Shown here: piece by piece, positions 44,265-55,670 of the stretch
How the letters are laid out: each line of letters opens with the position of its first letter
Position numbering within the stretch: position 1 is the stretch's first letter
From: Capillidium heterosporum
Lineage: Eukaryota; Entomophthoromycota; Entomophthoromycetes; Entomophthorales; Capillidiaceae
DNA: 64,000 nucleotides
Reading direction: 5' to 3'
Assembly: GCA_016630905.1 (NCBI GenBank)
Contig: WBMQ01000008.1
Location: forward strand, 434,001 to 498,000
Translations under genes and position numbers: made by a program
Notes under the pieces: model-generated
Told to the model about the DNA's origin: nothing
Seen by the model: only the letters and a program-made list of their open reading frames with translations
Database searches by the model: none

Positions 44265-46140
44265 TGTGGATTTTGTATTTTGATATTGAGTTGAGAGTGA
44301 CTTATCACTCCATATATATATATTATTTTATCCGCTCGAGGTATAAATCTAGATCAGATCTCTCCCCTCTTGGTAATGTACAGTAAAGCCAAGTTTCTTA
44401 ACTATACCTGGATGATGCCTAATAGACATTACCTTTGTGTAGCGAATATAACAGTGGATTTTGTTAGAATTCCGAAATATTTTATAAGAGTTTGCTTTTT
44501 GCTTATACCATTTAAGGTAGGAATGCTGGGCGGCCCGCCCTAGCTTTTAAAGAAATATGTTAATTAGGTGGTTAATATCGACCTTATTCTCATAATCCTT
44601 TCTATACACTATACTGAAAAGGTGTACTTTAACTCTAAGCTTACTTCCTTTTTGATCTACAAAGGGAAGCAGGAGTATTCCAACTACTTGATAAAAAATA
44701 TTTGAATATGGAGATAACAGCCTTTCGAAAATGCATTAGAGCCAGTAAAGTATAGTATAAAGGCACATAGTGTTGATGGCTTAGGTCTCAATTATTTTGA
44801 AATATACTTTACTATATTTGGCTATTTGCGATGCGGAAATTGAAAATTTGGGAGCCGAGAATAAGGTAATTTAACATTACTATAAAAGTCGATATCATCT
44901 TTTTACAAAATTACCAAGGGAACCAAACCTTCTTTCATTGGTTTGACTAAAGGAGGTATTAGCAACCAACTGAAATTTTTAGAACCTATTAGTCCGCTAA
45001 GGTGTAAGTGGAGCTCAAATGGCAAATGGGAGTGCTGTATCAGAGTAGGATGCAAGCGTTGTTTACCTTGTAGGCTCTTATAGGATATTTGCTAAAAAAT
45101 AGTTCAAGTTTACTAGCCAAACTAAAGTACATCATCTACATTGCTTAATAAAAAGATCTGAAAGGTATCTAAAAATAGGTATGAGTTTGATGTCAAATTC
45201 TTATCCAACTTATTAAGCTAGCCACATATAAGCTACTACCAGCTATAGGTAGCCTAATGTTTACTTGACGATCCACTTTGATCTGAAATTAATAGTTGAA
45301 TATATCTCTCAAGATATGAAGTTAAAATCTGTATACTTCTGCTTTGATAGGGCGAATAGCCAAGATTTGTAAACGGTAATGCCTCCAACCACCACCATTT
45401 CTCAACCCTCTTGATAAGCTATATTTTGAACTAAGGAAATAGTTTTCTTTTCGTAAATCTCACACCTATTAGATCCCTACCTTATTTTTAAAATACTGGT
45501 GGAGTGTTAGGTAGTTTACCTACCTTTGAAATTGATACTTTTATATTCTGGATAGGCTATCGATTCAGAAGCTACTGAAACACCTTAGTTGCCAAGGCAT
45601 TTCAACTTAAATTGGAAATTCGAGAATGTAATAAAATAAATGGATTTTAATAGTATAGTTAAAAATTATCGATATATAAATATAAATTCTTGTATTGGTA
45701 TAAAGTAAAAAATAGGGTACTCTGGTTCAAAAATATATATCAATAAAATACGAGCCAAAACGATCGGTGGTTTAACATAGTAAATTAAAGTAGGTGAACT
45801 ATAGAAGGTAATATTACCATATGAATTGTAAATCATATGGAACAAGGAACTGATTAAAATATATCAGACACCTAAGTAGCATTTAGCAATCAAAAATATA
45901 TAAAATTAGTTTTCTGGAATCAGTGTCTATAGACAAATATATATAACAGTCCTGCCTTAACCAGTAAGCTTACATATGCTTTGCCACATAGCCAAAAAGT
46001 TTATTAAGAAAATATACAATGTTTCTTAACCTATTATCAAAATTTTTAATATTAAAGGTGCTATACATTCGAACAATCATCAAACCTATCACCGTACCAT
46101 ATAAATTTTTGTTCAATTTCTCTTTCAATCTAAAAGAAAA
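44265..46140. other. 1.9-kb stretch without a recognised gene
   Basis: AT-rich, with one short GC-rich imperfect palindrome GGGCGGCCCGCCC near 44527. The small ORF at 46019-46225 overlaps the 3' end of the next gene and is antisense to it. Confidence 0.45.
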
Positions 46141-47429
46141 CTACATTATGGTACAGTTGGCGTTGGCAAGCAACTCGGCTCCCGGTGCATGGTTCATCTC
46201 ATTTAATAGCAGCTCCTTATCCTGATCCTTCTTACGGATCTTAACTTCATCGGGGAAATACAACTTCAAATGATTCTTGAGAGCCTTATCGATGCTCAGC
46301 ATATCGGTACGCGCCATGGCATTGGGATGTCGGCACAGCGGGCAATCCCTCTTGAAGTTCATCTGGGCGTGTAAACAACACCAGTGGCAAAAGAGGTGGC
46401 CACACACGAGGCGCGTAGGTTTCCAACATAATTCCATACATATAGGACACAAAAAGTCATCCAACTTGGGTAACGTCTTGTCAACAACTCCCCACCAAAG
46501 AAACAACATCTCTTTGGGGTAGCTGGTCAGAGGGCTGAGATCAGTTTTAACTAGGGTGAGGTTGGAGTTGTTATGAGTAGCCTTGTTGAATTTCTTATAG
46601 ATCTTGATGGCAGCTTTTTGATTCAATTCACAGAACTTGAGTAGAGAGAGCATTTGCTTGTTAGCCTACAGTTTTTCAAAAAAATGGGCTGAGATGTTAG
46701 TATCATTTTTAAAAATTTAGTAAAGAGTACCTCCAAAAACAAAAGTAAAGTGTCTCGGTTGTCGGCTGAAGATAGCTTGTCAGCCTACTTATTATTAGAC
46801 TAGACATTCAATAAAAAAGGTACCAGCTTCAGTTTTTGTAATCGCTGTAAGAAGGCATCAAACTGCTCTTGCAACGGTTCATATTTGAGGGTATTTAATT
46901 GAGGCAGCGTTTGAATGTCCCATATATCGAAATTGTGATATAGAGCCAAGATTTTCTTCCTAGTCCTAAAGTTAGCACTTGATAAAGCTAACTAAAAATA
47001 CCAAACTCGGAAGTCTTTTTCAAATGGGTTGGTCTAAAAACAAGTGAGTCAGTTATAGTTTCCTATCCATTAAAAACTTACCGATCTAGTCAGCTCTTCT
47101 TTCAGAGCTAGGATCCTAGTCTTGGTATCCAAAAATGCTTTATCCAAGAAAAGCCTTAGACCTACTACCGCCTGACTCAGCTTAAAGTAAAAGAGTTTGT
47201 CCATCTCGGGGTGACTGGCGTAGAAATCTTGACATATCTCGGTTAATAGCTCTATTCGGTCGGACCATAGCGTAGTTAACAACGGTGCCCAACTTTCGGT
47301 TTCCATTCCTTCTAAACTGTCGCCATCCTTCTTTAAAGCTTTCTTTAAGCTCTTGTAGGGAATTACATGCTTTTGCCACTCGGGATTTATATGTTGGAGT
47401 TCGCCCTCCAGCTCTTTACCAAACTTCAT
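46141..47429 (-). CDS. SPX-RING E3 ubiquitin ligase, paralogue 2
   Basis: Five exons (47429-47082, 47033-47002, 46965-46824, 46784-46731, 46665-46141) give 366 residues. Exons 2, 4 and 5 are 32, 54 and 525 nt, identical in length to those of the paralogue at 30994-32262. SPX domain about 1-221 (M-K-F-G-K, P-E-W, Y-K-S-L-K-K, I-K-I-Y-K-K-F-N-K); C3HC4 RING ligands at 265, 268, 280, 282, 285, 288, 300 and 303, all present. The C-terminal part (RING and the K-L/K-I-R-K-K-D-Q-D-K-E-L-L-L-N-E-M end) is the most similar between copies. The linker around exon 4 has diverged more (A-D-K-L-S-S-A-D against I-S-K-F-T-L-P-H). Both copies look functional. Confidence 0.88.
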
Positions 47430-48366
47430 GTATATCTAATCTTCTGCTATCGCACTTAAGCTTTTGAGTCGAAAGGAACAAGGTTGGTTTTAAGCCAAAG
47501 TGTGCAGGTTCGATTAAGGGAACCAGGGTTTTGTACATAGGATATCCTCAGTTGAAAAGTGATCAGTAGCAAATTGTAAACCGTAGAACTTCCAAGAATA
47601 AGGTTCTGGAACTTTTTAGACAAAACCAGGTGAACTTTGTTATCCATATGATTGGCTCAAAGTTTAATTTAAAAATTTCCTAAACTGAAAAAGAGCCGAT
47701 CCTTTAGTCAATAATGGAAGAAAGCGGAATAAACTCAAAAATTCCAAATTAAAAGCGTTCTAAAATAAAAATAAATTAGATTATAACGCATTTTATTCGG
47801 AATCTATAGATTCATCTTCCTGTTTCTGTATCTAGGATATCTCACCTACAAGCTGAAGTTAGTACCTCTTTAAGCACATAGCAACAGGTTTGTAGGTGCC
47901 CCTTTACCCACCATATATACTGATATATTTATCAATTTCGATGCACTAAAGAAATGATACGCAGCTTTTCGCTAAATATTGGGCTTCAACCAAGTGGGAG
48001 ATAGCATTTAATATGGTATAGTAAACGATGCTGGCGGTCAAATAAAATTGGTTCACATCTACCAGGTTACAGACCAGTGATTTGGGCACATCAAAGGTTG
48101 GTGGAAAATAGATGAGCTTTTCTATTGTATTCAATCAATCCAATAAACTTCTGTTGATAAATTTGTGTAAAAATTAGATTACTTGAAAAATCTATCAAGC
48201 TTATCAGAGGCTCGGATTTCTTTAACTAGATGGACTGGACCCAGATTTTTTAAAATATCTTTTAATCTCAAAAAATACCACTTTGTACATATAAAGTATA
48301 TATAAGCTTTTCAGTAGGCACAGCTTATTTTTAGAAATAGCTACATATCAAATAGTCCTCCTTCCC
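47430..48366. other. No gene recognised
   Basis: Spacer between the SPX-RING gene and family A gene 3. ORFs at 47456-47647 and 47946-48134 (minus) have no family features. Confidence 0.4.
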
Positions 48367-49446
48367 TCAATCTTGATGCGAAGAATCGAATGCTGATTCA
48401 TAACTTGGTGGTGCATCCGTATGAGTAGGTGTCCAGCTACTTGTAACTTCTTCGGCGCAAAGATCGGAATTAAAGAGTACACAGGCTGAATCCATACTTT
48501 GATCTTTTGGTGCCTTCATAACACCTGCCCTATCATCTCTATCGAATTGTACAGAATGGATTCGGTTACTTGTATTTGCATCAGAGCTAGATGAGTGGTA
48601 ACCTATGTCTCCAGCGTCGAAATTAAACGGATTCAAGTCTATACTTCCAGCATCAGAACCTTTGCTTCCAGTAGATTCACTATCGTCCATATAGAAACCA
48701 GTTAGGTCGAAGGCATAATCAGTACAACTTAAATTATCAAAGTTGGTGCGGTCACTCAAACTACCATCTTTAAATCCATCGGCACTAGGCTTAGCTTCAA
48801 GTTTGGCGAGCATACAGCATCTTCCTGCTTTACATACATCACAGATGGTCGATTCGCTAAACCACAGGTGAGTGTAGAACTTTCGATCCCTATTTACATC
48901 GTTGTCACTCAGCTTACGTTTAAAGTATTTCTTGTCACACTGCACGCTGTGAACTAGAAGGGTGAAGGCCAACAGGAGTGCCAAGTTCTTGGGGTGCTCG
49001 TACCCATTATCCAAAACTAATGTACCGAACTTGGATTCCAAGAACTTGCCAGCTTCGAACTTAGCGATGGGGGACTTGAAACTGTTTGTTAGTTTCCATT
49101 CGTTGTAAATTGATAGGCTGTAGAAGGTGTTTCGTACTTTGGCACCGTTGGTGCCTATGGCGTACTCTTGAAGCTTTAACATTCGACTGTGGACGAATTG
49201 GATGGTAAAGTGATGAGGCGTAGGCAGATTGAATTCGAGTACAAAGTTTCCACATGGACTGGAACACAGCTTTTGAAAGTTAATTTGGACGTAAGTCCCA
49301 CTGCCTCTAGCGCATTTGAGTTCGGCTTTAAGTTTCGTAAAGTTTATATTGAATATAACATCATTTTTCGAATCTTTTAATTGGAAGTGACTGCCGTGCT
49401 GGTCGTGATCAGAGTAGTAGAGTTTGATGGGATAGTTTGATTGCAT
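48367..49446 (-). CDS. Family A protein 3: beta-rich domain, one NPF, PPxY tail
   Basis: Intronless, 359 residues. The beta-rich domain (1-150, start M-Q-S-N-Y-P-I-K-L-Y-Y), hydrophobic segment (about 154-170) and Cys cluster (202, 205, 210, 211; C-x2-C-x4-C-C) match family A genes 1 and 2. The tail has one L-N-P-F-N-F-D unit, the block N-R-I-H-S-V-Q-F-D-R-D-D shared with gene 2, and P-P-S-Y-E-S near the C-terminus. This tail makes it closest in design to gene 2, the copy at the mirrored position. A TATA box lies 38 nt upstream. Cellular role unknown; the motifs suggest a membrane-associated protein that meets EH- and WW-domain proteins. Confidence 0.75.
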   Translation of the reverse strand: MQSNYPIKLYYSDHDQHGSHFQLKDSKNDVIFNINFTKLKAELKCARGSGTYVQINFQKLCSSPCGNFVLEFNLPTPHHFTIQFVHSRMLKLQEYAIGTNGAKVRNTFYSLSIYNEWKLTNSFKSPIAKFEAGKFLESKFGTLVLDNGYEHPKNLALLLAFTLLVHSVQCDKKYFKRKLSDNDVNRDRKFYTHLWFSESTICDVCKAGRCCMLAKLEAKPSADGFKDGSLSDRTNFDNLSCTDYAFDLTGFYMDDSESTGSKGSDAGSIDLNPFNFDAGDIGYHSSSSDANTSNRIHSVQFDRDDRAGVMKAPKDQSMDSACVLFNSDLCAEEVTSSWTPTHTDAPPSYESAFDSSHQD

Positions 49447-49483
49447 TGTTATTTGAATTTTAAGTTGAAAGCTGGCAGCTCCC

Positions 49484-49492
49484 TTTTATATA
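49484..49492 (-). promoter_or_regulatory. TATA box of family A gene 3
   Basis: TATATAAAA on the minus strand, 38 nt before the ATG at 49446, closer than at the other TATA genes (50-82 nt). Confidence 0.6.
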
Positions 49493-50427
49493 CTAAGATT
49501 GCGGTCAATCTTTTGAAAATGTAAGTGGAAAAATACATATCATTGATATATGTTCTTATGAAATTTTTGGGTAGGAAGGTTTAATTTTTAATACTCAAAG
49601 GAGAAGTATATATTTGATAATAGCAGAAATTCAAATTGGAGATGAAGAAAAATATATGAACCGTGGCTTTTAGTATTCCATCTTAATTCCAATATTGCCA
49701 AAAATTCAACAAATATAAATCTAATTGAAAAAGATCTTCATAAGAACATATAACCCGTCGTTTTACATATTTTTATAAACTCTTTGATTATATTGATATT
49801 GACTGAGTTTCTATCAAGGTTAGGACTCCATTCTGCCAAGATTTTTGAATCTCAAAGATCTAAAGTATAAGAACTTTTAGAAATGAAGCTTTTATACTTG
49901 ACTGAAAATTAAATTGAATAGCTCTAAATTTTGAATATACTTATCAATAAATTGAAAATACATGTTTGTTAATTTATGTTTTAAAAATAAATGTATGATA
50001 CTCAAAGCTACGCTAGGACAAAAGTACTATAAGAATATCAAACTACTGGCACTATATATATACTATTCCTTGGGCAAATATTTAGTACTCCAAATTTTAT
50101 TTAGAAAACCGTGCAAATCATCAAATCTCAGTAGACTGGTATTAACTGATTGTTATAAATATTAGAATCTTCGCTACTGATGGGTATAACGTGATTTGGA
50201 TTGTAAGCTTCATCTAGATCTTTGAAGGAGAGTCGACATGACCATTACAACTACTACTTTCAAATTAGTTGATAGCACCCTTAGCCTTGGTTTTAAATTT
50301 AATGAACTTACAACATCCATAACTTTGCATATCTTATAGTAGCGTTTCTCATTAGGGTTCAAAATAAAATTACTTTGTTTAAATTATTAGCAGCTTTGTT
50401 TAGTTTTATTATTTAAAATCGCACTAT
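49493..50427. other. No gene recognised
   Basis: Spacer between family A genes 3 and 4; the plus-strand ORF at 49962-50165 looks like chance AT-rich sequence. No clear remnant of the missing tail of gene 4 was found in it. Confidence 0.4.
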
Positions 50428-51063
50428 TTAGATTTGGTGAGAAACACTGCCTTTCAAGTGTGAAAAATTACATGTCGCTAATTTAGCATAGAAAGCTAAA
50501 TCCTTATCAACCTCATAGTCACGAGTAAAATCGAGTTTAAAATACTTTTTGTTACATTTTACGCTATGAATGGCAAGAGTGAAGATGAGTAGTAGGGACA
50601 GGTACTTGGAAAGCTCATACGCCTTGTTCAAAGTCAAGGTACCGAGCTTAGACTGGAAGAACCAGCCACTTGCAAATTTTGCGATTGGTACCTTGTTTTC
50701 GTCGGTCAGTCTCCATTCCCCATCTATAAATCCACCGTAGTAAGTATTACGTACTGAAAAGCTATAAGGACCATTATTGAACTCCTCAAGCTTAATCGTT
50801 TGATGATCGATGAACTGAATTAGGTAGCTTGTTGCCTTTTTATTCTTGTACTCAAGTTTAAATTTGTCACATTTGATTGGATTCTGATCCTCGAAGTTGA
50901 GTTGAAGGTAGTCTCCATGCCCTTTTGCTGACTTCACATTGGCTCTTTGGCAAGTAAAGGTGATATCGAAGCTGGGATTTCCTTTAGAGTCAACTAAACT
51001 GAAATGGCTTCCTTGTTGGGCTTTGTCAGAGTAGTAAATGTCGATAGGGTAGTTCGGTTGCAT
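50428..51063 (-). CDS. Family A protein 4, truncated (no tail)
   Basis: Intronless, 211 residues. It has the full beta-rich domain (start M-Q-P-N-Y-P-I, middle Y-L-I-Q-F-I-D-H-Q-T-I-K-L-E-E-F) and the hydrophobic segment Y-L-S-L-L-L-I-F-T-L-A-I-H-S-V. It stops where the other copies have the C-x2-C-x4-C-C cluster and the long polar tail. Just before the stop, residues look like a decayed version of the cluster. The PPxY and NPF motifs are therefore absent. It could be a natural tail-less variant that competes with the full proteins, or a gene in decay. A TATA box 50 nt upstream suggests it is still transcribed. Confidence 0.7.
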   Translation of the reverse strand: MQPNYPIDIYYSDKAQQGSHFSLVDSKGNPSFDITFTCQRANVKSAKGHGDYLQLNFEDQNPIKCDKFKLEYKNKKATSYLIQFIDHQTIKLEEFNNGPYSFSVRNTYYGGFIDGEWRLTDENKVPIAKFASGWFFQSKLGTLTLNKAYELSKYLSLLLIFTLAIHSVKCNKKYFKLDFTRDYEVDKDLAFYAKLATCNFSHLKGSVSHQI

Positions 51064-51112
51064 TGCTATAATTTTGGATTTTAGTTTATGGATTAAATGT
51101 TAACCAGCTCCT

Positions 51113-51121
51113 ATTTATATA
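51113..51121 (-). promoter_or_regulatory. TATA box of family A gene 4
   Basis: TATATAAAT on the minus strand, 50 nt before the ATG at 51063. Confidence 0.6.
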
Positions 51122-52366
51122 ATAAACTGCGGTCAGTATTTCTAAACTGAGGAAATATATAATTCACTGATAGATGTTCTTCTAAAGTACTTTGAGAAAC
51201 TCAAAGGAAAAATAACTGATAGTGATGGCTGTGGCTTTAATTTTGAGCTAGAGATTGATGTGCGTATATCTCTAAGACATATCAGCTAAAAGTATACGTG
51301 ATACTATCACTTTAGGATACTGATATTATAAGTCAAATTGACTGGTGCTTTCTCATAGTGTCCTGATCCATTTTAGTACACTAAATGCGGCAGCTTGTGG
51401 TAAGATTTTCAGTTTATTAGCGGGATCTATAGCAGAAATTTGACATATACTGAAATATATCTGTAAAGTTAATTTTCCAGTACATGGTCTACTGATAAAC
51501 TAAGTATTTGCAATAAAATGCATCAGATTTTATATAGATTCCCTTCTCAGAAATACTAAAATTGAATTAATTTGGCTAATATGTGGCTTTAAAAAACATG
51601 CCAATATCAGCTTATTTATAATGCCGCCTTGAAAGAAGTTCAAAATTGGCCGAATTCAAAATTTTGGCCTATCTTGATACATTTATCGAAAATATTTCAT
51701 TGTAATGGTAGCTTTATAATATAAAACCATATATAAAATTTATTCTACAACTAGAAACAAACATTTGTCAAGTATATGAAGCATTGTTACTTGGCATTCT
51801 CACACTTATTTTTATAGATCAGTTAATTGGTACATTACTAAAATTATATCAATATCGATTTATAGATCGGGTTAATAGTTGTCCAAATACTTGGTTTTCA
51901 TGTTAAACCCCTTCAAGAGTCTTACATCGGAAGCATTATTGGCAAAATATACTCCATTCGAAACAACATTTACATCTAGTCGTCGAATAAACTTTCAACA
52001 CCTTAGCTAGAACTATTTATACTCCACACTTTAGTTTTCCAAACAGTAACATACATCATTTTACAGCACCAAACTCGAATAGATGCAGCATTATTGGGGT
52101 TTCTACGCTAACGCCACTCTAAATATTTCGGTCCCTAAAAAAAGCGCTTAAATCCTTGTCGGCGTCTCCTGAAATAGTTCCCTTTTCAGCCTTTGTGCTC
52201 CGAGATCCTTGGGTTTCAAGTTGTCAAATTTGATCTGGATAAACTCTAGCCAAAACTTCCAAATTTACTGACATTTGTTTGGTAGCATAGATGTTAAAAA
52301 TTTGGAAGTTAAGCACTTGCAACCTTATGAAACACACAAATTGTAGATTTCGTAAATTTGTATACG
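51122..52366. other. No gene recognised
   Basis: AT-rich spacer at the outer end of the mirrored block and upstream of the P450 gene; nothing recognised. Confidence 0.45.
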
Positions 52367-52375
52367 TATATAAAT
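52367..52375 (+). promoter_or_regulatory. TATA box of the P450 gene
   Basis: TATATAAAT, 67 nt upstream of the ATG at 52434. An out-of-frame ATG at 52391 lies so close to the box that it is probably upstream of the transcript start. Confidence 0.65.
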
Positions 52376-52433
52376 GCTAGATATATCTCCATGTCAAGCC
52401 ATCTAAAATTTAATAACCACTCAACAACTAAAG

Positions 52434-54002
52434 ATGGAAACGATAGTGTTGGTTACAGCTGCTATAGCCAGCATAGCTGTTTACAAGATCTACGCAATGT
52501 TCAAGGTACCCAAGGAGCTCCAACACCTGACCGGAGTATCCTTCATCAAGATGGTTGGTGCCTTCCTCAACCGAAAGTCCTTCGACGAGCAGGTGAAGAC
52601 TATCTACAAGCCAGCATTAGTCGACGGCAAAGCACGCATGTGGACGCAGGGCAAGTGGGAGCTTATTTTGACCGACGTAAATCACGTCAAAGAAATCTTT
52701 ACCCACCCCGACAAGTTCTTGAAGCGCGCTCCTAACGATACCGAAGAAAACAAGATGATGTTGGCTAGGAAGTTCTTGGGTGAGTCCAACATCGTTGGCA
52801 ACGACGGTGACGAGTGGAAGCGCCACCGCAAGGTCGTCAATCCAGCCTTGAAGAAGCAGTGGTCCCCCGAACTCTTTGGCCGAGTCACTTACCAGATGAT
52901 CGACAAGATTGACGCGCAGGACGGAAAGCCCATTGAGGTACTGGATATGTTCCAGTTCCTGACCCTAGATGCCTTAGGCCTAGGTCTCTTCAGCTACGAC
53001 TTCAAAGCTATGAAGCAGGGAGACAAGGACATCAACTTGACGCTGTACCACGAAATTATGAAGTACATGTTCAACCCCATTTACTTCATGTTCCCTACCC
53101 TCGAGTACTTTGTCCCTTCTAGGTACGATGCTCGTATCAAACTTGATAAGTTTAGGGCCTGGTTGAACTCTATCATCCAAGAACGTAAAGAAGACGTCAA
53201 GAACAACCAGATGAAGGATGATTTACTGACCCTGATGATCCAAGCCAACTCGTCAGAAGTTGATGGCGGCTTAGATGACGAAGAGACAATCAATAATTTG
53301 GCCACCTTCTTCATTGCTGGGCACGACACTACTGCCAACACCTTGACTACTACCATGTACTACTTGGCCAAACACCAGGTAAATCGCTTCTAAAATGCTA
53401 CGTACTAACTCATTTTCTACCTAGGATATCCAAGACAAAGCTCGAGCCGAAGTCCTCAATATCTTGGGTGACAGCGAAGTCAAAACCCCTAGCTTTGAGG
53501 AGCAAAAGAGCTTCCACTTCATCAACGCCATCATCAAAGAGAGTATGCGTATCATCACCACGGTGGCTCAGCTCCGTAGATACTGCCCCGAGGAGTACAC
53601 GTTGGCCGACGGCTACAAGATCCCCAAAAACACCTTCGTTAGAGTTATGCCTTGGTTGGTCCACCACGACGAACAAATTGTTCAACAAGCCGGAACTGTT
53701 CTCCCCTCAAAGGTTCTTGGATCCTAGCGTTAACTCAGATACCAATTGGATCCCCTTTGGTGGTGGTAGTAGAATATGTAAAACGAATGTTTATGACTAT
53801 TTGTATTAACTTTGTGTAATTTTTAGGTGCCGGTATGAACTTCTCCTTAGTAGAGCAGCGAGTAGTCATGGCCATACTTCTACAAAAGTACTATATCAAG
53901 CTGGGGCCCAAATCCAGCAGTAGGGCCACCCCTTACCTATCTTCGGGTGGTTTAGTCAGACCGGCCGATATGGACGTCGTCTTCATCAAGCGTGTCGAAT
54001 AA
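52434..54002 (+). CDS. Cytochrome P450, one 1-nt frame disruption
   Basis: Three exons (52434-53378, 53425-53777, 53827-54002) give about 490 residues if one base near 53677-53680 is skipped. There is an N-terminal membrane anchor (about 3-20), the helix-I motif A-G-H-D-T-T (295-300), the helix-K motif E-S-M-R (354-357), and the heme loop F-G-G-G-S-R-I-C-A-G-M-N-F with heme Cys at about 433, split by intron 2. It is therefore a full-length microsomal class II monooxygenase needing NADPH-P450 reductase. The CYP family and substrate cannot be told. The disruption lies between H-H-D-E-Q-I and F-N-K-P-E-L-F, a segment conserved in P450s, so the base is extra in the DNA rather than an alternative protein end. 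Confidence 0.9.
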
Positions 54003-54239
54003 TCTTTTTCCAATTTAAACTTTACAAATAAATATCATAAGGCGTATAGTATTCTAAAATAGACTTGAATAATTAAATGTTTAATAATTTAAACTGCCAA
54101 CGATAAATGAAGACTTTAAAAGCCATATATGGTAAACAATATCTCAAAAAGTAAACTTGAACTATGAATTGGATAGAGGCAGTAAAATCCAAACATCTAC
54201 TTGAAAAATACTATTCAAATCAAGAACCTATCCAACTGA

Positions 54240-55213
54240 CTAGTTCTGTAGACGGATGCCGTAGCACAAAAGGATGACGATGGAGGCTAATGAAACCAGC
54301 ACCACGTTCCATAAGAACCCAATGGTGTCAATAAAGATACCTACCTCCGGTACACTGGGAAAGGTACTCCGTAACGTAGGTAAAGCGAACAAGATCATAA
54401 GGCCATTGGGTAACAAGGTAGGTATGACGTCCCGCTTATCAACGAATATTTGGATTGATAGCCTCAAAAAGGCCAAAGTCAAACCCCACTGCGTCAGCAA
54501 CAAAAGAATGGAAAATATCTTGACTATGTCCGTTCTACTTACATCTATCTGCATGTAGACTTCGGGTTGTGTTATCACTTTCTTCAAATCGATTTTCTTT
54601 AAATTGCTAGATTGATCATCTACTAGGTCAGCCTTCAACGACTCTGGTAACGATTCAAAGAGGATGGGTGCCAGTTCGGGATACTTTTGCGAGCTAATGG
54701 TCTCTTCAAATAAAGAGTAGATACCGAATTTGCAGCTATAGGTCTCGAAGGGGTACATGAGCTCACTTCCTTTGTCCATAGGTATTTTGACTCGCTTGTC
54801 TCTAAGAAAAAATCTACATTAGCACATATTTGGGATATATCTGTCACTACAGTTTGAAAGTTTGATTGATTAAAAAGTCATGCTGATTCTCGAAAAAGTA
54901 AAAAGTGAAATTGGTCTTCAACTTCTTACTGGGGTTCTCATCTTCGAAATAGGATTTACCTAAGTTGACCTGGTATCGTACTTCACAGTTGCGTGCTTTA
55001 ACGTCGACGTTCAAAAGCGAGACTAGTAGGCTTACTTTGTCTTTGTACATTTCTGTGTTGTCGAATAACTTTACGGTTTGCGAATCTTTAAAGTTGTCGG
55101 CTTGGCATCGCAGGTATAGACCTACGAATAGCAAGATTTGGAATAGGAGGAAAGACAGTATACCTAAAGTGGATTTGAATCGGAACTGTCTGGTACCAAA
55201 GCTTGGAACTCAT
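54240..55213 (-). CDS. DUF4436-type membrane protein, probable 1-nt frame disruption
   Basis: Exons 55213-54851 and 54801-54240. The N-terminal part has a membrane segment (S-F-L-L-F-Q-I-L-L-F-V-G-L-Y) followed by a beta-rich extracytosolic region, including Y-P-F-E-T-Y. The C-terminal part has three membrane segments with L-F-A-L-P-T-L-R and G-F-L-W-N, features I know from DUF4436 proteins, whose function is not established. The start is uncertain. The first ATG (M-S-S-K-L-W-Y) is in a different frame from the first membrane segment, and one base near 55192 must be skipped to join them (then 307 residues). An unseen upstream exon is the alternative. A TATA-like AAATATATT lies about 85 nt upstream. 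Confidence 0.65.
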
Positions 55214-55670
55214 TATAAAAGTTGGTGGATGTTGAAGTTGGAGGCTGATGAGAGAAGTTGAGTTGCAAGTGAAAGTAGATGGAACTTTGGCAATATATTT
55301 TTGCAATTAATTGAAATACTTTTGGCAATTGTAGTTTGGGAAATTTTATTTTTGCATTGGGAAACTGTAGGGTACATGTTCGGTAATAGGAGCTGGATTT
55401 CAATCAAGTGACATTTATGCTGTTAAAATGAAGCACTAAGCTCATGTGGATAGTGTAGGATGTATCTCTTGTATATCCAACATTACCAGGCAGATATCTA
55501 CCCTTTAAAACTCCGTCCGGTCCATGAGTCATCCTCAGCCAAATGGTACTGTGCTCACTTCAAATTTAGCAGCAACGACCAATGACCTAATTCCAATTGC
55601 CAAAGCTTGAGTACTTTATGCTAACTCAAAATTAAAATTTTTTCAACAACTCCCGAAGCACTCACCCAAA
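55214..55670. other. Divergent promoter region
   Basis: Between the DUF4436-type gene and eIF2B-gamma, which point away from each other. The overlapping minus-strand ORFs at 55164-55407 have no family features. Confidence 0.45.

Noticed and set aside
44524-44542. GC-rich imperfect palindrome as an origin or terminator
   Set aside because: Isolated, imperfect and without any supporting context.
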